Shown here: positions 42,261-50,211 of the stretch, one piece after another | Layout: each line of letters begins with the position of its first letter | Numbering within the stretch: position 1 is the stretch's first letter | Origin: Streptomyces lacrimifluminis | Lineage (GTDB): Bacteria > Actinomycetota > Actinomycetes > Streptomycetales > Streptomycetaceae | NCBI RefSeq assembly: GCF_014646095.1 | Contig: NZ_BMMU01000005.1 | Location: 115,014-179,013 of the forward strand | Reading direction: 5' to 3' | Length of the DNA: 64,000 nt | Position numbers and translations under genes: made by a program | The notes under the pieces: model-generated | What the model was told of the DNA's origin: nothing | The model's database searches: none | What the model saw: the letters and a program-made list of their open reading frames with translations, nothing else

Positions 42261-44675
42261 CTACGACGGGTTGGTCTCGATGACACCGACCCGGTCGGTC
42301 GTGCTGACCAGGGCCGGGCGCAACGCGCCGATCACGTCCTCGACGGTGACCGGGGTCTTGTTGCCGTTGCCGCGCGGGATCAGGACCTGGCTGAAGGTGC
42401 TGCCGTACAGCTCCTTGAGCGCTTCCTTGTCGTACGCCTCGACGAGTGTGCCGTTGACCGGCTTCACCTGGAGGAACTTCCACAGGGAGTTCCTCGGGCT
42501 GAACTCCAGCTCCGGCGCGCCGGTGTCCACGCGGACGGTGACGTTGGCGGACATCGCCGGGGTGGCGAACTTCTTCATCATCCGGTCGACCTCCGCGTTC
42601 GAGATCGTCGGCTCCTGCTCCTTGGTGGGGACCTTGATCGGCGTGCTCGTGCCGCTCTCCACCTGGCTGCGGTAGGCGTTCTCGACCGACTCCGCGGCTG
42701 CGGCGGCGTCGATGGCCTTGCCGGCCCTGCCATAGACGGCGACTGCCTTGCCGGACACGAATCTGATCGTGCCGTCGCTCGCCGAGGTGGCACCGCCGGC
42801 CACCCGCTGGAGCGCGGCGGCCAGCTTCTCCTCGTCGACCGGCATGACGGGTTCGACGACCCGCTGCTGCCCGAAGAGCGAGCCGATCACCGACACCGGG
42901 TTGTAGTCGCTGACGGCAGCCGCCCGGACCGTGGCCTGGGTGTCGAACTGGAGGCCCGCCTGGTCGGGCTTGAGCTCGACCGTTCTGCCGTCGACGGACA
43001 GCTTCAGCGGCTGTGTCATCCGGTCGTCGAAGGCATCGTCGAGCTGCTTGACGGCGTCGTCGCGGGTGCCGCCGCCGATGTCCACGCCGAACACGGTGGT
43101 GCCCTTGGGCACGTCGGAGCGGTTCATCAGCAGCCCCGCGCCGTACGCGCCACCGGCGATGAGGAAGGCGGCGACGAACAGCAGCGTCAGCTTGCTGCGG
43201 CCCTTCTTCTTCGCCTTCTTGCCCTGGGGCGCGGCAGCCGCGGGCACGCTCGGCGACACCGGCTCGGGCAGCTTCGGCGGGGTGTGCGGAAGCGGCCCGT
43301 CGGAGTGCGTGCCCGGCGCGAACGGGGAGTTCCGGTCGGCCGGGACGACGGGCATGGCGCTGGTGAGGGTGGAACTGGAGACGTTGTCCACGGAGCCGCC
43401 GTAACCGCCGTAGCCGTCGGCGCCCGGGTCCGGGACATGCTTCTGCGGGGTCAGGATCGCGGTGTCGTCGCTGAGCCCGCCCGTCCCGCCACCGGCGGCC
43501 ATGAGGCCGTCGCCGACGAAGGGCGGGACGACCGGGCCGTCTCCGGTGACGGGACCGCCGGTCGGGCCCGCGGGGCCGCGTCCACCCGGGCCACCGGGCC
43601 CGCCGAAGCCGTTCTGGCCGTTCGGACCACCGAAGTCGCCGAAGTCGTTGGGCGCCGTGAAGTCGTTCTGGGCGGAGAAGTCGTGCTGCGGGCCGAAACC
43701 GTTGCCCGAACCGCCGAAGCCGTTCTGACCACCTGGGCCGCCTTGGCCGTTCTGGCCGAGCTGACCGGCCTGGCCAAGCTGACCGGCCTGGCCGGCCTGG
43801 CCGTTGTCCGAGAAGTACGGCAGGTCGTCGCGGCGCGGCTCGCCACGGCCGTCGGGAACTCCGGCCGCAGCGCCAGGACCACCCTGGTTACGGGGGTTGC
43901 CGGCCGGCGGGTAGGCAGACGTGCCCGGCGACGGAGCCGCCCCGGCTGCCAGCGCGGACACGTCGAAGGAACCGGTGCCGCCGCCGTGCCCAGGCGCCAC
44001 GGGACCGGCGCCGGTGGCACCGCCGAGCGCAGAACCCTTCGTGCCGCCACCGGCGGCGCGTGGGCCGCCCGCGTTGCCCGCGGCGCCCATGACTCCCAGA
44101 CCGGGGCGCGAGCCCGAGGAACCAACGCCGTTGGGAACGCGGGGGGGTGAAGTGCCCGCCGAACCTGTGCCGTTGGGGCCGCCTGGACGGGCACCTGCGG
44201 GCGCGGGGCCCGAAGCACCCGGCAGACCTGCCCCGTTGCTCTCGCCACTGCCCGGACCGCCCTTGGGCGCACCGGACTTGCGCGGCGCGAACCAGTCGCT
44301 GGTCTTCTCCCCGGGCTGGCCCGGGGATTCGGCGGCCGGCTCGGCGGCACCGTTGGACTGGTGCGCGCCCGGCGTTCTGCCGTCGCTTCCCGGCCCGGGC
44401 CGCGCATGCGTCCCGGTCTCCTCGGCGGACCCGGTGTCCGCGACGGGCGTCCGGACGACGACCGGCGGAATCGGCCGGGATCCCGGGATGTTGATCCGGA
44501 TCCGGGTCGTCAGCGTGGTCTCGGTCTTGGGCCCGTCCGGCTCCGCGGCCGAACGGCCCGCGTCCGCACCGCCGTCGGACGCCATGGGCGTGCCGTACGG
44601 CGGTGTCCCCGAGGGGTAGGCGGCACCTCCGCGCCCGTTGGGCCCGGAGGACGGACTGTCAGTTTCACGACTCAA
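42261..44675 (-). CDS. VanW-type peptidoglycan-binding membrane protein with long disordered N-terminus
   Basis: 804 residues. About 480 N-terminal residues are low complexity (Gly/Pro/Asn/Gln; QAGQLGQAGQLGQNGQGG repeats). A basic cluster and one membrane helix follow (KLTLLFVAAFLIAGGAYGAGLL), then about 300 external residues with PG_binding_4 domains (TTVFGVDIGGGTRDDAVKQL and the matching repeat). The VanW domain itself is not evident. TTG start with GGGAGAACC upstream. The long tail would lie inside the cell, as in several actinobacterial wall-regulation proteins. Confidence 0.8.
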   Translation of the reverse strand: MSRETDSPSSGPNGRGGAAYPSGTPPYGTPMASDGGADAGRSAAEPDGPKTETTLTTRIRINIPGSRPIPPVVVRTPVADTGSAEETGTHARPGPGSDGRTPGAHQSNGAAEPAAESPGQPGEKTSDWFAPRKSGAPKGGPGSGESNGAGLPGASGPAPAGARPGGPNGTGSAGTSPPRVPNGVGSSGSRPGLGVMGAAGNAGGPRAAGGGTKGSALGGATGAGPVAPGHGGGTGSFDVSALAAGAAPSPGTSAYPPAGNPRNQGGPGAAAGVPDGRGEPRRDDLPYFSDNGQAGQAGQLGQAGQLGQNGQGGPGGQNGFGGSGNGFGPQHDFSAQNDFTAPNDFGDFGGPNGQNGFGGPGGPGGRGPAGPTGGPVTGDGPVVPPFVGDGLMAAGGGTGGLSDDTAILTPQKHVPDPGADGYGGYGGSVDNVSSSTLTSAMPVVPADRNSPFAPGTHSDGPLPHTPPKLPEPVSPSVPAAAAPQGKKAKKKGRSKLTLLFVAAFLIAGGAYGAGLLMNRSDVPKGTTVFGVDIGGGTRDDAVKQLDDAFDDRMTQPLKLSVDGRTVELKPDQAGLQFDTQATVRAAAVSDYNPVSVIGSLFGQQRVVEPVMPVDEEKLAAALQRVAGGATSASDGTIRFVSGKAVAVYGRAGKAIDAAAAAESVENAYRSQVESGTSTPIKVPTKEQEPTISNAEVDRMMKKFATPAMSANVTVRVDTGAPELEFSPRNSLWKFLQVKPVNGTLVEAYDKEALKELYGSTFSQVLIPRGNGNKTPVTVEDVIGALRPALVSTTDRVGVIETNPS

Positions 44676-44831
44676 GGCAGGTTCTCCCGGTTGGCTCCGC
44701 CGCCCGACGCGACCTCACGCGGGCAGCTCGGCGGCGCGCACCACCATACTGGCCGTGTCCGGCACGTATCCCACGACCGCCGGAGAAACCGTCACCGGAC
44801 CCCCACGCGGTTGCGGCGGCGAAGTAGTACG

Positions 44832-45287
44832 TCACTTGCCAAGTCGGACGTCGGGAGCGTCCGGTTGCCCCGTGCGGGCGAGCGTGGCACACATCACAGC
44901 GACGGCCATCCCGCCGAGGAGGAAGAGGTACGAGCCGACTCCCGCGGCGAACAGGAAGTCTCCCTCCGGGCGGCTGGCGGTGAGCAGGATGACGGCGACC
45001 ATCCAGCCGGCCGCGGGCGCGACCGCCCCGGCGCGAGTCCCGACGGCACGCGCCCCCCCGAGGAACAGCCCGGCCGCCCCACCCAGCGCGAGCAGCAGCC
45101 CGCCCGGGAACCACGCGGCCTGGAGGAGCCCGCCGGCGGCCCCCACGACGACCCCGAGGGCGAAGAGCCCCAGGTAGCCCGCAGCACGCCCCGGAGCGGG
45201 CCCGACGAGCGGCTGAGCCATCAGACTGCCCCCGGCCGCAGCCTTCCCGCGGGCTTCACCGGCGGGGGCCTTCCCGTTCGCACTCAT
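44832..45287 (-). CDS. DUF6113 membrane protein
   Basis: 151 residues with four hydrophobic helices after a ~30-residue polar leader (YLGLFALGVVVGAAGGLLQA, GGLLLALGGAAGLFLGG, GWMVAVILLTASRP, GSYLFLLGGMAVAVM). Conserved downstream of mshB in streptomycetes. ATG overlaps the mshB stop as TGATG; a GTG three bases earlier is possible. Function unknown. Confidence 0.8.
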   Translation of the reverse strand: MSANGKAPAGEARGKAAAGGSLMAQPLVGPAPGRAAGYLGLFALGVVVGAAGGLLQAAWFPGGLLLALGGAAGLFLGGARAVGTRAGAVAPAAGWMVAVILLTASRPEGDFLFAAGVGSYLFLLGGMAVAVMCATLARTGQPDAPDVRLGK

Positions 45288-46174
45288 CACGCACCACCCT
45301 CCGCAGTCACTGCGATCCCGTCGAACAGATCGGTCTCACGCACAGGAATACGCTCAACACCCTCATCGCGCTCACCACGTACCAACTCGTAGTACTCGTC
45401 GGTGAAGAGCGGCTGGGCCTGCTGGTTGGAGAGGGCGAACCAAGGCTCGGCCACCTCGATCTGCGTGGCGTGGGCGCGCATCGCGGCGGCCTTGGCGGCG
45501 GCGTACGCGGTGCCGTCCACGGCCGTGGTGACGCGGTCCTCGTCCACGACACCCGGTACGTCGTCGATCGCCCCGGCCTTGGCGAAGGGCAGGCCGGGCA
45601 GCGCCTCCTGAAGCCGGGCGAAGCCCTCCTCCGCGACCGGACGGGGCACGCGGTTCCAGTAGACCTTGGCGACGCTCCAGCCGGCCTCGGCGGCCAGCTC
45701 CACGGCGCGCATGGCGACGCGGTGGGCCTGGATGTGGTCGGGGTGGCCGTAGCCGCCGTCCGGGTCGTACGTCACGACGACCTGGGGGCGTACTTCGAGG
45801 ATCACCTCGACGAGGTACCCGGCCGCCTCGTCGACGTCCGCCTGCCAGAAGCAGCCGGGGTCGTCGTTGTCGGCGAGCCCCATCATCCCGGAGTCGCCGT
45901 ACCGGCCGGGTCCGCCGAGCAGCCGGTGGTCGGCGACACCGAGGGCACGCATCGCCGCGTCCAGCTCACTCTGCCGGTACGCGCCGAGGGCGGCACCGCT
46001 GAGATGCGCGAGCTCCGGCGGAATGACCTCGCCCCGCTCCCCGAGGGTGCAGGTGACCAGGGTCACCCGGGCGCCTTCGGCCGCGTACCTGGCCATGGTC
46101 GCGCCGTTGTTGATCGACTCGTCGTCCGGATGCGCGTGCACCAGAAGGAGACGCCGGTCGGGTGGTTCCGTCAT
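45287..46174 (-). CDS. mshB: GlcNAc-Ins deacetylase, mycothiol synthesis
   Basis: 295 residues, LmbE-like zinc deacetylase: [16 protein letters not shown] (zinc and catalytic Asp) and [14 protein letters not shown]. Converts N-acetyl-glucosaminyl-inositol to the free amine in mycothiol synthesis. The ATG is 6 bases after TAGGCT with no ribosome binding site, so probably leaderless. Translationally linked to the DUF6113 gene. Confidence 0.93.
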   Translation of the reverse strand: MTEPPDRRLLLVHAHPDDESINNGATMARYAAEGARVTLVTCTLGERGEVIPPELAHLSGAALGAYRQSELDAAMRALGVADHRLLGGPGRYGDSGMMGLADNDDPGCFWQADVDEAAGYLVEVILEVRPQVVVTYDPDGGYGHPDHIQAHRVAMRAVELAAEAGWSVAKVYWNRVPRPVAEEGFARLQEALPGLPFAKAGAIDDVPGVVDEDRVTTAVDGTAYAAAKAAAMRAHATQIEVAEPWFALSNQQAQPLFTDEYYELVRGERDEGVERIPVRETDLFDGIAVTAEGGA

Positions 46175-46266
46175 GGGGTCAGCCTACGAGGCGGCGGGGG
46201 TTGGGCCGATGCCGCCTGCCCGCCCTCACTCCTATCGGTCACCGTCGGCATCGTCGTCGAGGGCCT

Positions 46267-46572
46267 CTACAGGTCGAGGACGGAACGAACGGCACGCTCG
46301 ATGCGCTCCATCGTCTCGGGCGTCACCGCGCCCAGTTGCTTGGCGTTCTCGAAGCGCCGGGCAGCGTACTGGGTGATGTTCACGGGAACTACGACTGCTT
46401 GCACCGGATCGGTGATTGGCACGGAGACCAGTGTGTCTGGGTAGGCGCCTGCTGGATGCAGGAGCAGACACACGGCTGCCTGGAACTTCGTATTCACCTC
46501 GTCGATGGAGAGCACTACGACCGTACGAGTAGCCTCGCCGACCGGAACCTCCCAGACCGAGCCTCGCTTCAA
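46267..46572 (-). CDS. PemK/MazF-type toxin
   Basis: 101 residues: KRGSVWEVPVG at the N-terminus, RTVVVLSIDEVN, PVNITQYAARRFENAKQLGA and the C-terminal helix TPETMERIERAVRSVL, typical of MazF-fold endoribonuclease toxins. TTG start that overlaps the antitoxin stop (TTGA), ensuring antitoxin is made first. Would cleave mRNA at short sequences if free. Confidence 0.8.
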   Translation of the reverse strand: MKRGSVWEVPVGEATRTVVVLSIDEVNTKFQAAVCLLLHPAGAYPDTLVSVPITDPVQAVVVPVNITQYAARRFENAKQLGAVTPETMERIERAVRSVLDL

Positions 46573-46772
46573 CGGATGTCCCCCGCCGGATCGTCGTCAC
46601 CGGTGTCGACCAGCAGAACACCTTCACTGTCCACAGCGGCCAGCGCCTCCCGGAGTGTCTGCTCGCGCAGGGTGCGGACCATGTAGGCGTTCAGCGAAAG
46701 CCCCGCGTCAGCCGCAGCCTTGCGCACTTCGGCGTCGAGATCATCTGGTATGCGAACTGTGAATACACTCAT
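46569..46772 (-). CDS. ribbon-helix-helix antitoxin
   Basis: 67 residues. An Arc/CopG-type ribbon-helix-helix (FTVRIPDDLDAEVRKAAADA, LNAYMVRTLREQTLREAL) binds DNA as a dimer; the acidic C-terminal tail (DTGDDDPAGD) would block the toxin. ATG overlaps the stop of the winged-helix gene by 4 bp, so three genes are coupled in a row. Confidence 0.85.
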   Translation of the reverse strand: MSVFTVRIPDDLDAEVRKAAADAGLSLNAYMVRTLREQTLREALAAVDSEGVLLVDTGDDDPAGDIR

Positions 46773-47736
46773 GCCACCACTTTAGTCGTCGCGCCGTGCA
46801 CCGTGAAGGTTCTCCCGGTGGGATCGGTTCGGCAGTCGCGGCAGCGACCGGGTTCGGGCGAACGGAACGCGCGGTCGCAGCCGTCGCAGGTCTGGAGCGG
46901 GTACCGGACCGCGGTGGGCGCGGCCGGTGCGCGGTACGGCGCCGGGGGCGGTAGCTGGGCGGCGAGTCGGTGGGCCAGGAAGGCGGCCGGGCGGCGCATG
47001 CCTTCGGGTGGGAGGTCGCTGATCAGCGCGTGCTGTACGGCGGTGGGGCTGACGTCGCGCTCCAGCCAGGCGGCGACGTTGGGGGCGAGGTGGGCCGTGT
47101 CGCAGGCGGACAGGAGCAGGTCGGGGTCGAGACGGCGGAGGCCGGCGAGGAGGTCGGTGGCGGCCTGGAGGAGGCCCGGTCCCTTGTACGCGGGCTGCGG
47201 TACGGCGGGGAGGGGCTTGCGCGGGGTGCGCTGCTTGGGCGGGCCGGGGGTGACGGGGTGCGGAGGCCGAGCAGGTCGGGGAGCCGACTCGGCGGCCTCC
47301 GGTCCCGGTTCGGGCTCCGTACGGCGATCCGGGTGCCTCCCGGTGCGGTGTCCGGGCTGGTTGCAGGAGACCGTGCGGGTGACGATGTTGCCGCCGGTGG
47401 TGCGTTCGCGGGTTCGGCGCAGGTAGCCGTGGGTTTCGAGTTCGCGCAGGGCTGCGGCGATACGGTCCGGGCCCTCGGGGAACTTCCTGGCGAGGCTCTT
47501 GACGTCGACGGGGGAACCAGCTCGCAGCGACTGGATGTGGGCGCCCAGCCCGATCGCGAGCAGCGACAGCTCGGGGTGCTGGGCGAGGTGGTTGCCGATC
47601 ACCGTGAAGCGGGTGGTTGGCGGGCGTTGTCGTGGACGACACCCGAGACGCCTGAGTTCGGGCGCCGGTGGGGGTGGTTCTTGCCCGGGATCCGGGCTTG
47701 GGCGTGCGAGGGCACGCTAAGGTTTTTCGTGTCCAT
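46769..47736 (-). pseudogene. winged-helix DNA-binding protein with C-terminal zinc ribbon, apparent 1-nt frameshift
   Basis: The conserved body (VIGNHLAQHPELSLLAIGLG, then a winged-helix region LARKFPEGPDRIAAALREL, a Pro-rich linker and a four-cysteine ribbon CDGCDRAF...CRDC) is open from 47602. Just upstream another frame carries what looks like its natural beginning (from ATG 47736, ...SGVVHDNARQ). It ends at TGA 47599-47601, so the two halves join only if one base is restored near 47616-47620 (CGCCAN-ACC giving HDNARQTTRFTVIGN). GTG 47602 might still start a shortened protein. The family is common in Streptomyces accessory loci; role unknown, likely a regulator. Could be a sequencing error. 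Confidence 0.6.
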
Positions 47737-48001
47737 CGGGAAGGTTCCGTCTTCCTTGGTGGTCAGGCCCTCGCATTGGGAGTGCAATCCCGGCGAGGGC
47801 CGTCTCATGTCTTCGGTTGTCGTGAAGTCCGTGCTGGTGGTGGTGCTGCGCTGAGCGTAGGGCAGGCAACCGGTGGCAGATCCAGCCGAGTTGGCGATGT
47901 TCACTCGGGCGAGTGAGTTTGCGCGGTGGCGGCGGTGAGGCGCGCGGTGGCCGTCCCGGCAGGCGGGCGGGAGGGGTGGGGTTTGGTTGGTTTCTTTCTC
48001 C
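47737..48001. other. 265-bp gap, promoter region of the winged-helix operon
   Basis: No gene seen. T- and G-rich on the plus strand near 47980-48010 (ggtttggttggtttctttct). The 3' end of the HATPase gene abuts the right edge. Confidence 0.4.
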
Positions 48002-48481
48002 CTACGTTTCTTTGGAAAGACCGCTGGTCGGACCGGAACACGGGGAGCTGGGTTCCGGTGCGACAGCGATTTCCGCCCACACCGTTTTGCGCGGGCGCAG
48101 CCCCGGACCCCACCCCCACCGGTCGGCAAGCGCCTCGACCAGAGCGAGTCCCCGCCCGGACTCCGCGTCGTCGGACGGAGGTTGAGGACACGGCGGTCGG
48201 TCACCACAGGTGTCGGTCACCTCGATGCGCAGGGTGGCGCCGATGACGTACACAGTGAGCCGGAAGTCGCGGCCCGGGACGCGTCCGTGGGTGGCCGCGT
48301 TCGCTGCCAGTTCGGCAACGATCTGGCGGGCCGGGTCCAGGGGAAGTCCCCAGGAGCGCAGTTGCTCGGCGGTGAGCAGCCGGGCCAGGCGGGCGCCGCG
48401 GGGCGTGGGTGACAGCCGCACGCTGAAGTTGCGGAAGGCGTGCTCGGGTTGGGCCTCGGGGGCGGCCATTTGTTGGTTCAC
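48002..48481 (-). CDS. ATP-binding (HATPase_c) protein, anti-sigma-like
   Basis: 159 residues. GHKL ATPase pattern: LAANAATHGRVPGRDF (N box), RIEVTDTCGDRPP (G1) and SGRGLALVEALADRWGWGP (G2). Relatives beside whiJ-like genes resemble anti-sigma or serine kinase RsbW/SpoIIAB-type proteins. GTG start preceded by GAGTGAC; ATG 48468 would remove four residues. Divergent from the XRE-DUF5753 gene across 158 bp. Confidence 0.82.
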   Translation of the reverse strand: MNQQMAAPEAQPEHAFRNFSVRLSPTPRGARLARLLTAEQLRSWGLPLDPARQIVAELAANAATHGRVPGRDFRLTVYVIGATLRIEVTDTCGDRPPCPQPPSDDAESGRGLALVEALADRWGWGPGLRPRKTVWAEIAVAPEPSSPCSGPTSGLSKET

Positions 48482-48639
48482 GTCACTCAGAGTGGCTGCA
48501 CACGCCTACCGTGGGCAGTGACTCCGCCGTTGCGTACGGTGACTGTCCGGAGCTTGTCCGGTCGTGTCCGGGCTGTCGGGACGGGTCGCGCGGGTAAGGC
48601 GGGGGCAACGTACAGCGCGGTACGACGGAGGGGCGCGGC

Positions 48640-49515
48640 ATGAGCGTGGACAGCGACGCGGGACAGCTCAAGGGCGAGGCGGACGAGACGGGTTGGGAGG
48701 TCGACCCGGACGACGAATGGGGTGTGGCGGTCGTGGCGACCGTCGGACGTCAACTCAAGCTGCGCCGGGAGGCGGCGGGGATGCGGGCCGCCGACTTCGG
48801 CAGGGCGCTCGGGTACGGCGAGGACATCGTCTACAAGATCGAGGGCGGGAAGCGGATCGCCCGGCCCGAGTACATGGTGAAGGCAGACGAGGTGCTGGGC
48901 GCGGGCGGGCTGCTCTCCGCGATGAACGAGGACTTGGAGAAGGTCCGGTACCCGAAGAAGGTACGGGCCATCGCCGAGCTGGAGTCCAAGGCGGTCGAGC
49001 TCCAGCTCTACGATCCGCTGAACATCCACGGGTTGCTGCAGACACCGGAGTACGCACGGGCCCTGCTCATGATGCGTCGCCCCGCCTATACCGCGAGCGA
49101 GGTGGAGCGATTCTTCGCGGCGCGGGTGGCCCGCAAGTCCGTCTTCGAACGGGATCCGGCGCCTGAACTCGGCTTCGTTGTGGAGGAGTGGACGCTTCGG
49201 CGCCCCCTTGGAGGACGGGCGGTGTTGCGCCAGCAGCTCGAACATCTTGTCAAGGCAGGGCAGTTGCGAGGCGTCGAGCTCCAGGTGATGCCGATGGATC
49301 GCGAGGAACACGCCGGATTGGCCGGAGGCATCGAGGTGTTGAAGTTCGCGGACGGTACGGCAGTGGGTCGTTCGCCAGTGGTGGCCAACGGCCGACCGGT
49401 CTCCGATGCGAAGCAGCTCCGTATCCTTGAACTGCGATATGGCATCATCCGAGGCCAGGCTCTCACCCCGCGTGAATCAGCGGCCTTCATCGAACAACTG
49501 CTGGGGGACACATGA
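48640..49515 (+). CDS. XRE helix-turn-helix regulator with DUF5753 (WhiJ-like)
   Basis: 291 residues. Helix-turn-helix at about 33-90 (LKLRREAAGMRAADFGRALG) followed by the DUF5753 domain (LYDPLNIHGLLQTPEYARAL ... VELQVMPMDREEHAG). WhiJ-type regulators act with a DUF397 partner and control development or antibiotic genes in Streptomyces; also described as Scr1-type regulators. ATG with GGAGGGG upstream. Overlaps the DUF397 gene by 4 bp. Confidence 0.9.
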   Translation: MSVDSDAGQLKGEADETGWEVDPDDEWGVAVVATVGRQLKLRREAAGMRAADFGRALGYGEDIVYKIEGGKRIARPEYMVKADEVLGAGGLLSAMNEDLEKVRYPKKVRAIAELESKAVELQLYDPLNIHGLLQTPEYARALLMMRRPAYTASEVERFFAARVARKSVFERDPAPELGFVVEEWTLRRPLGGRAVLRQQLEHLVKAGQLRGVELQVMPMDREEHAGLAGGIEVLKFADGTAVGRSPVVANGRPVSDAKQLRILELRYGIIRGQALTPRESAAFIEQLLGDT

Positions 49516-49724
49516 ACCGCAACACCTCGACCGAGGGCGCCTCCGGTCTGGCGTGGTTCAAGAGCAGCTACAGCAGCAGTAGTGAAGGCGACTCCTGCGT
49601 CGAAGTCGCCACTGTCCCCGGCACGATCCACGTCCGCGACTCCAAGAACACAGAGCGCGGCCCTCGTCTGGCCTTCGCGCCCACCGCCTGGTCAGCCTTC
49701 GTGTCGTACCCGACCGAACGCTGA
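49512..49724 (+). CDS. DUF397 protein
   Basis: 70 residues with the family pattern AWFKSSYSSSSEGDSCVEVA and VRDSKNTERGPRLAFAPTAW. Partner of the upstream WhiJ-like regulator; proposed antagonist or toxin-like product. ATG in the 4-bp overlap. Confidence 0.92.
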   Translation: MNRNTSTEGASGLAWFKSSYSSSSEGDSCVEVATVPGTIHVRDSKNTERGPRLAFAPTAWSAFVSYPTER

Positions 49725-49766
49725 TCGCCGAGAGCGGCTGACAGCCGTAGAGGCGCCCGAAGCCGG

Positions 49767-49795
49767 GCTCCGGTCACGCACCCACCGGAGCCCAC
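49767..49795. terminator. hairpin terminator after the DUF397 gene
   Basis: GGGCTCCGGT / ACCGGAGCCC with a 9-base loop, between convergent genes. Confidence 0.75.
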
Positions 49796-49842
49796 CTCAA
49801 CCCACCGGCAGCCCGCCCAGGCGCTGCCCAGCAAGCCCGGGT

Positions 49843-50037
49843 TCAGAACTTGAGGTCGCCGATCATGCCCGCGATGCTTGTCGTCAGGTCGCTGATCGTC
49901 GGGGCGAAGGTCGATGAGGCCATGTAGAACCCCAGCAGCATGCAGACGACGGCATGCCCTCCCTTGAGTCCCGACTTCTTGATCAGCAAGAAGACGATGA
50001 TCGCCAGCAGCACTACCGCCGAAATCGAGAGCGCCAC
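49843..50037 (-). CDS. 64-residue two-helix membrane protein
   Basis: N-terminal helix (ISAVVLLAIIVFLLIKK) and a second weaker one (GHAVVCMLLGFYMASS), then a polar tail. GTG start with GGAGGTGA six bases upstream, an excellent signal. No family recognised; the size fits small phage-shock or conjugation-type membrane peptides, but nothing specific. Confidence 0.7.
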   Translation of the reverse strand: MALSISAVVLLAIIVFLLIKKSGLKGGHAVVCMLLGFYMASSTFAPTISDLTTSIAGMIGDLKF

Positions 50038-50211
50038 GGCGGCTCACCTCCAAAGGGCCCAGGGACCGGGGGTCGGACTATGGGGGCAGTACATCCATAC
50101 AGTGGCCAGCAGGTTCATACCCACTCGCCGCCAGTGATCATAACTATTCGCCCGCGCGCATCGGTCGGCGCACGGCCGCACAAGGGGGCGCATGGCCAAT
50201 ATGGTCGGGGC

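Noticed and set aside
46782-47642. A GTG-started frame overlapping the winged-helix gene
   Set aside because: It encodes Arg- and Pro-rich sequence with no known fold, while the other frame contains the conserved winged helix and zinc ribbon. Its N-terminus is explained by shared GC-rich composition.
49954-50211. 86-codon upstream extension of the S9 peptidase
   Set aside because: It overlaps the small membrane protein gene, has no ribosome binding site and no family similarity. ATG 50212 has a leaderless promoter pattern.
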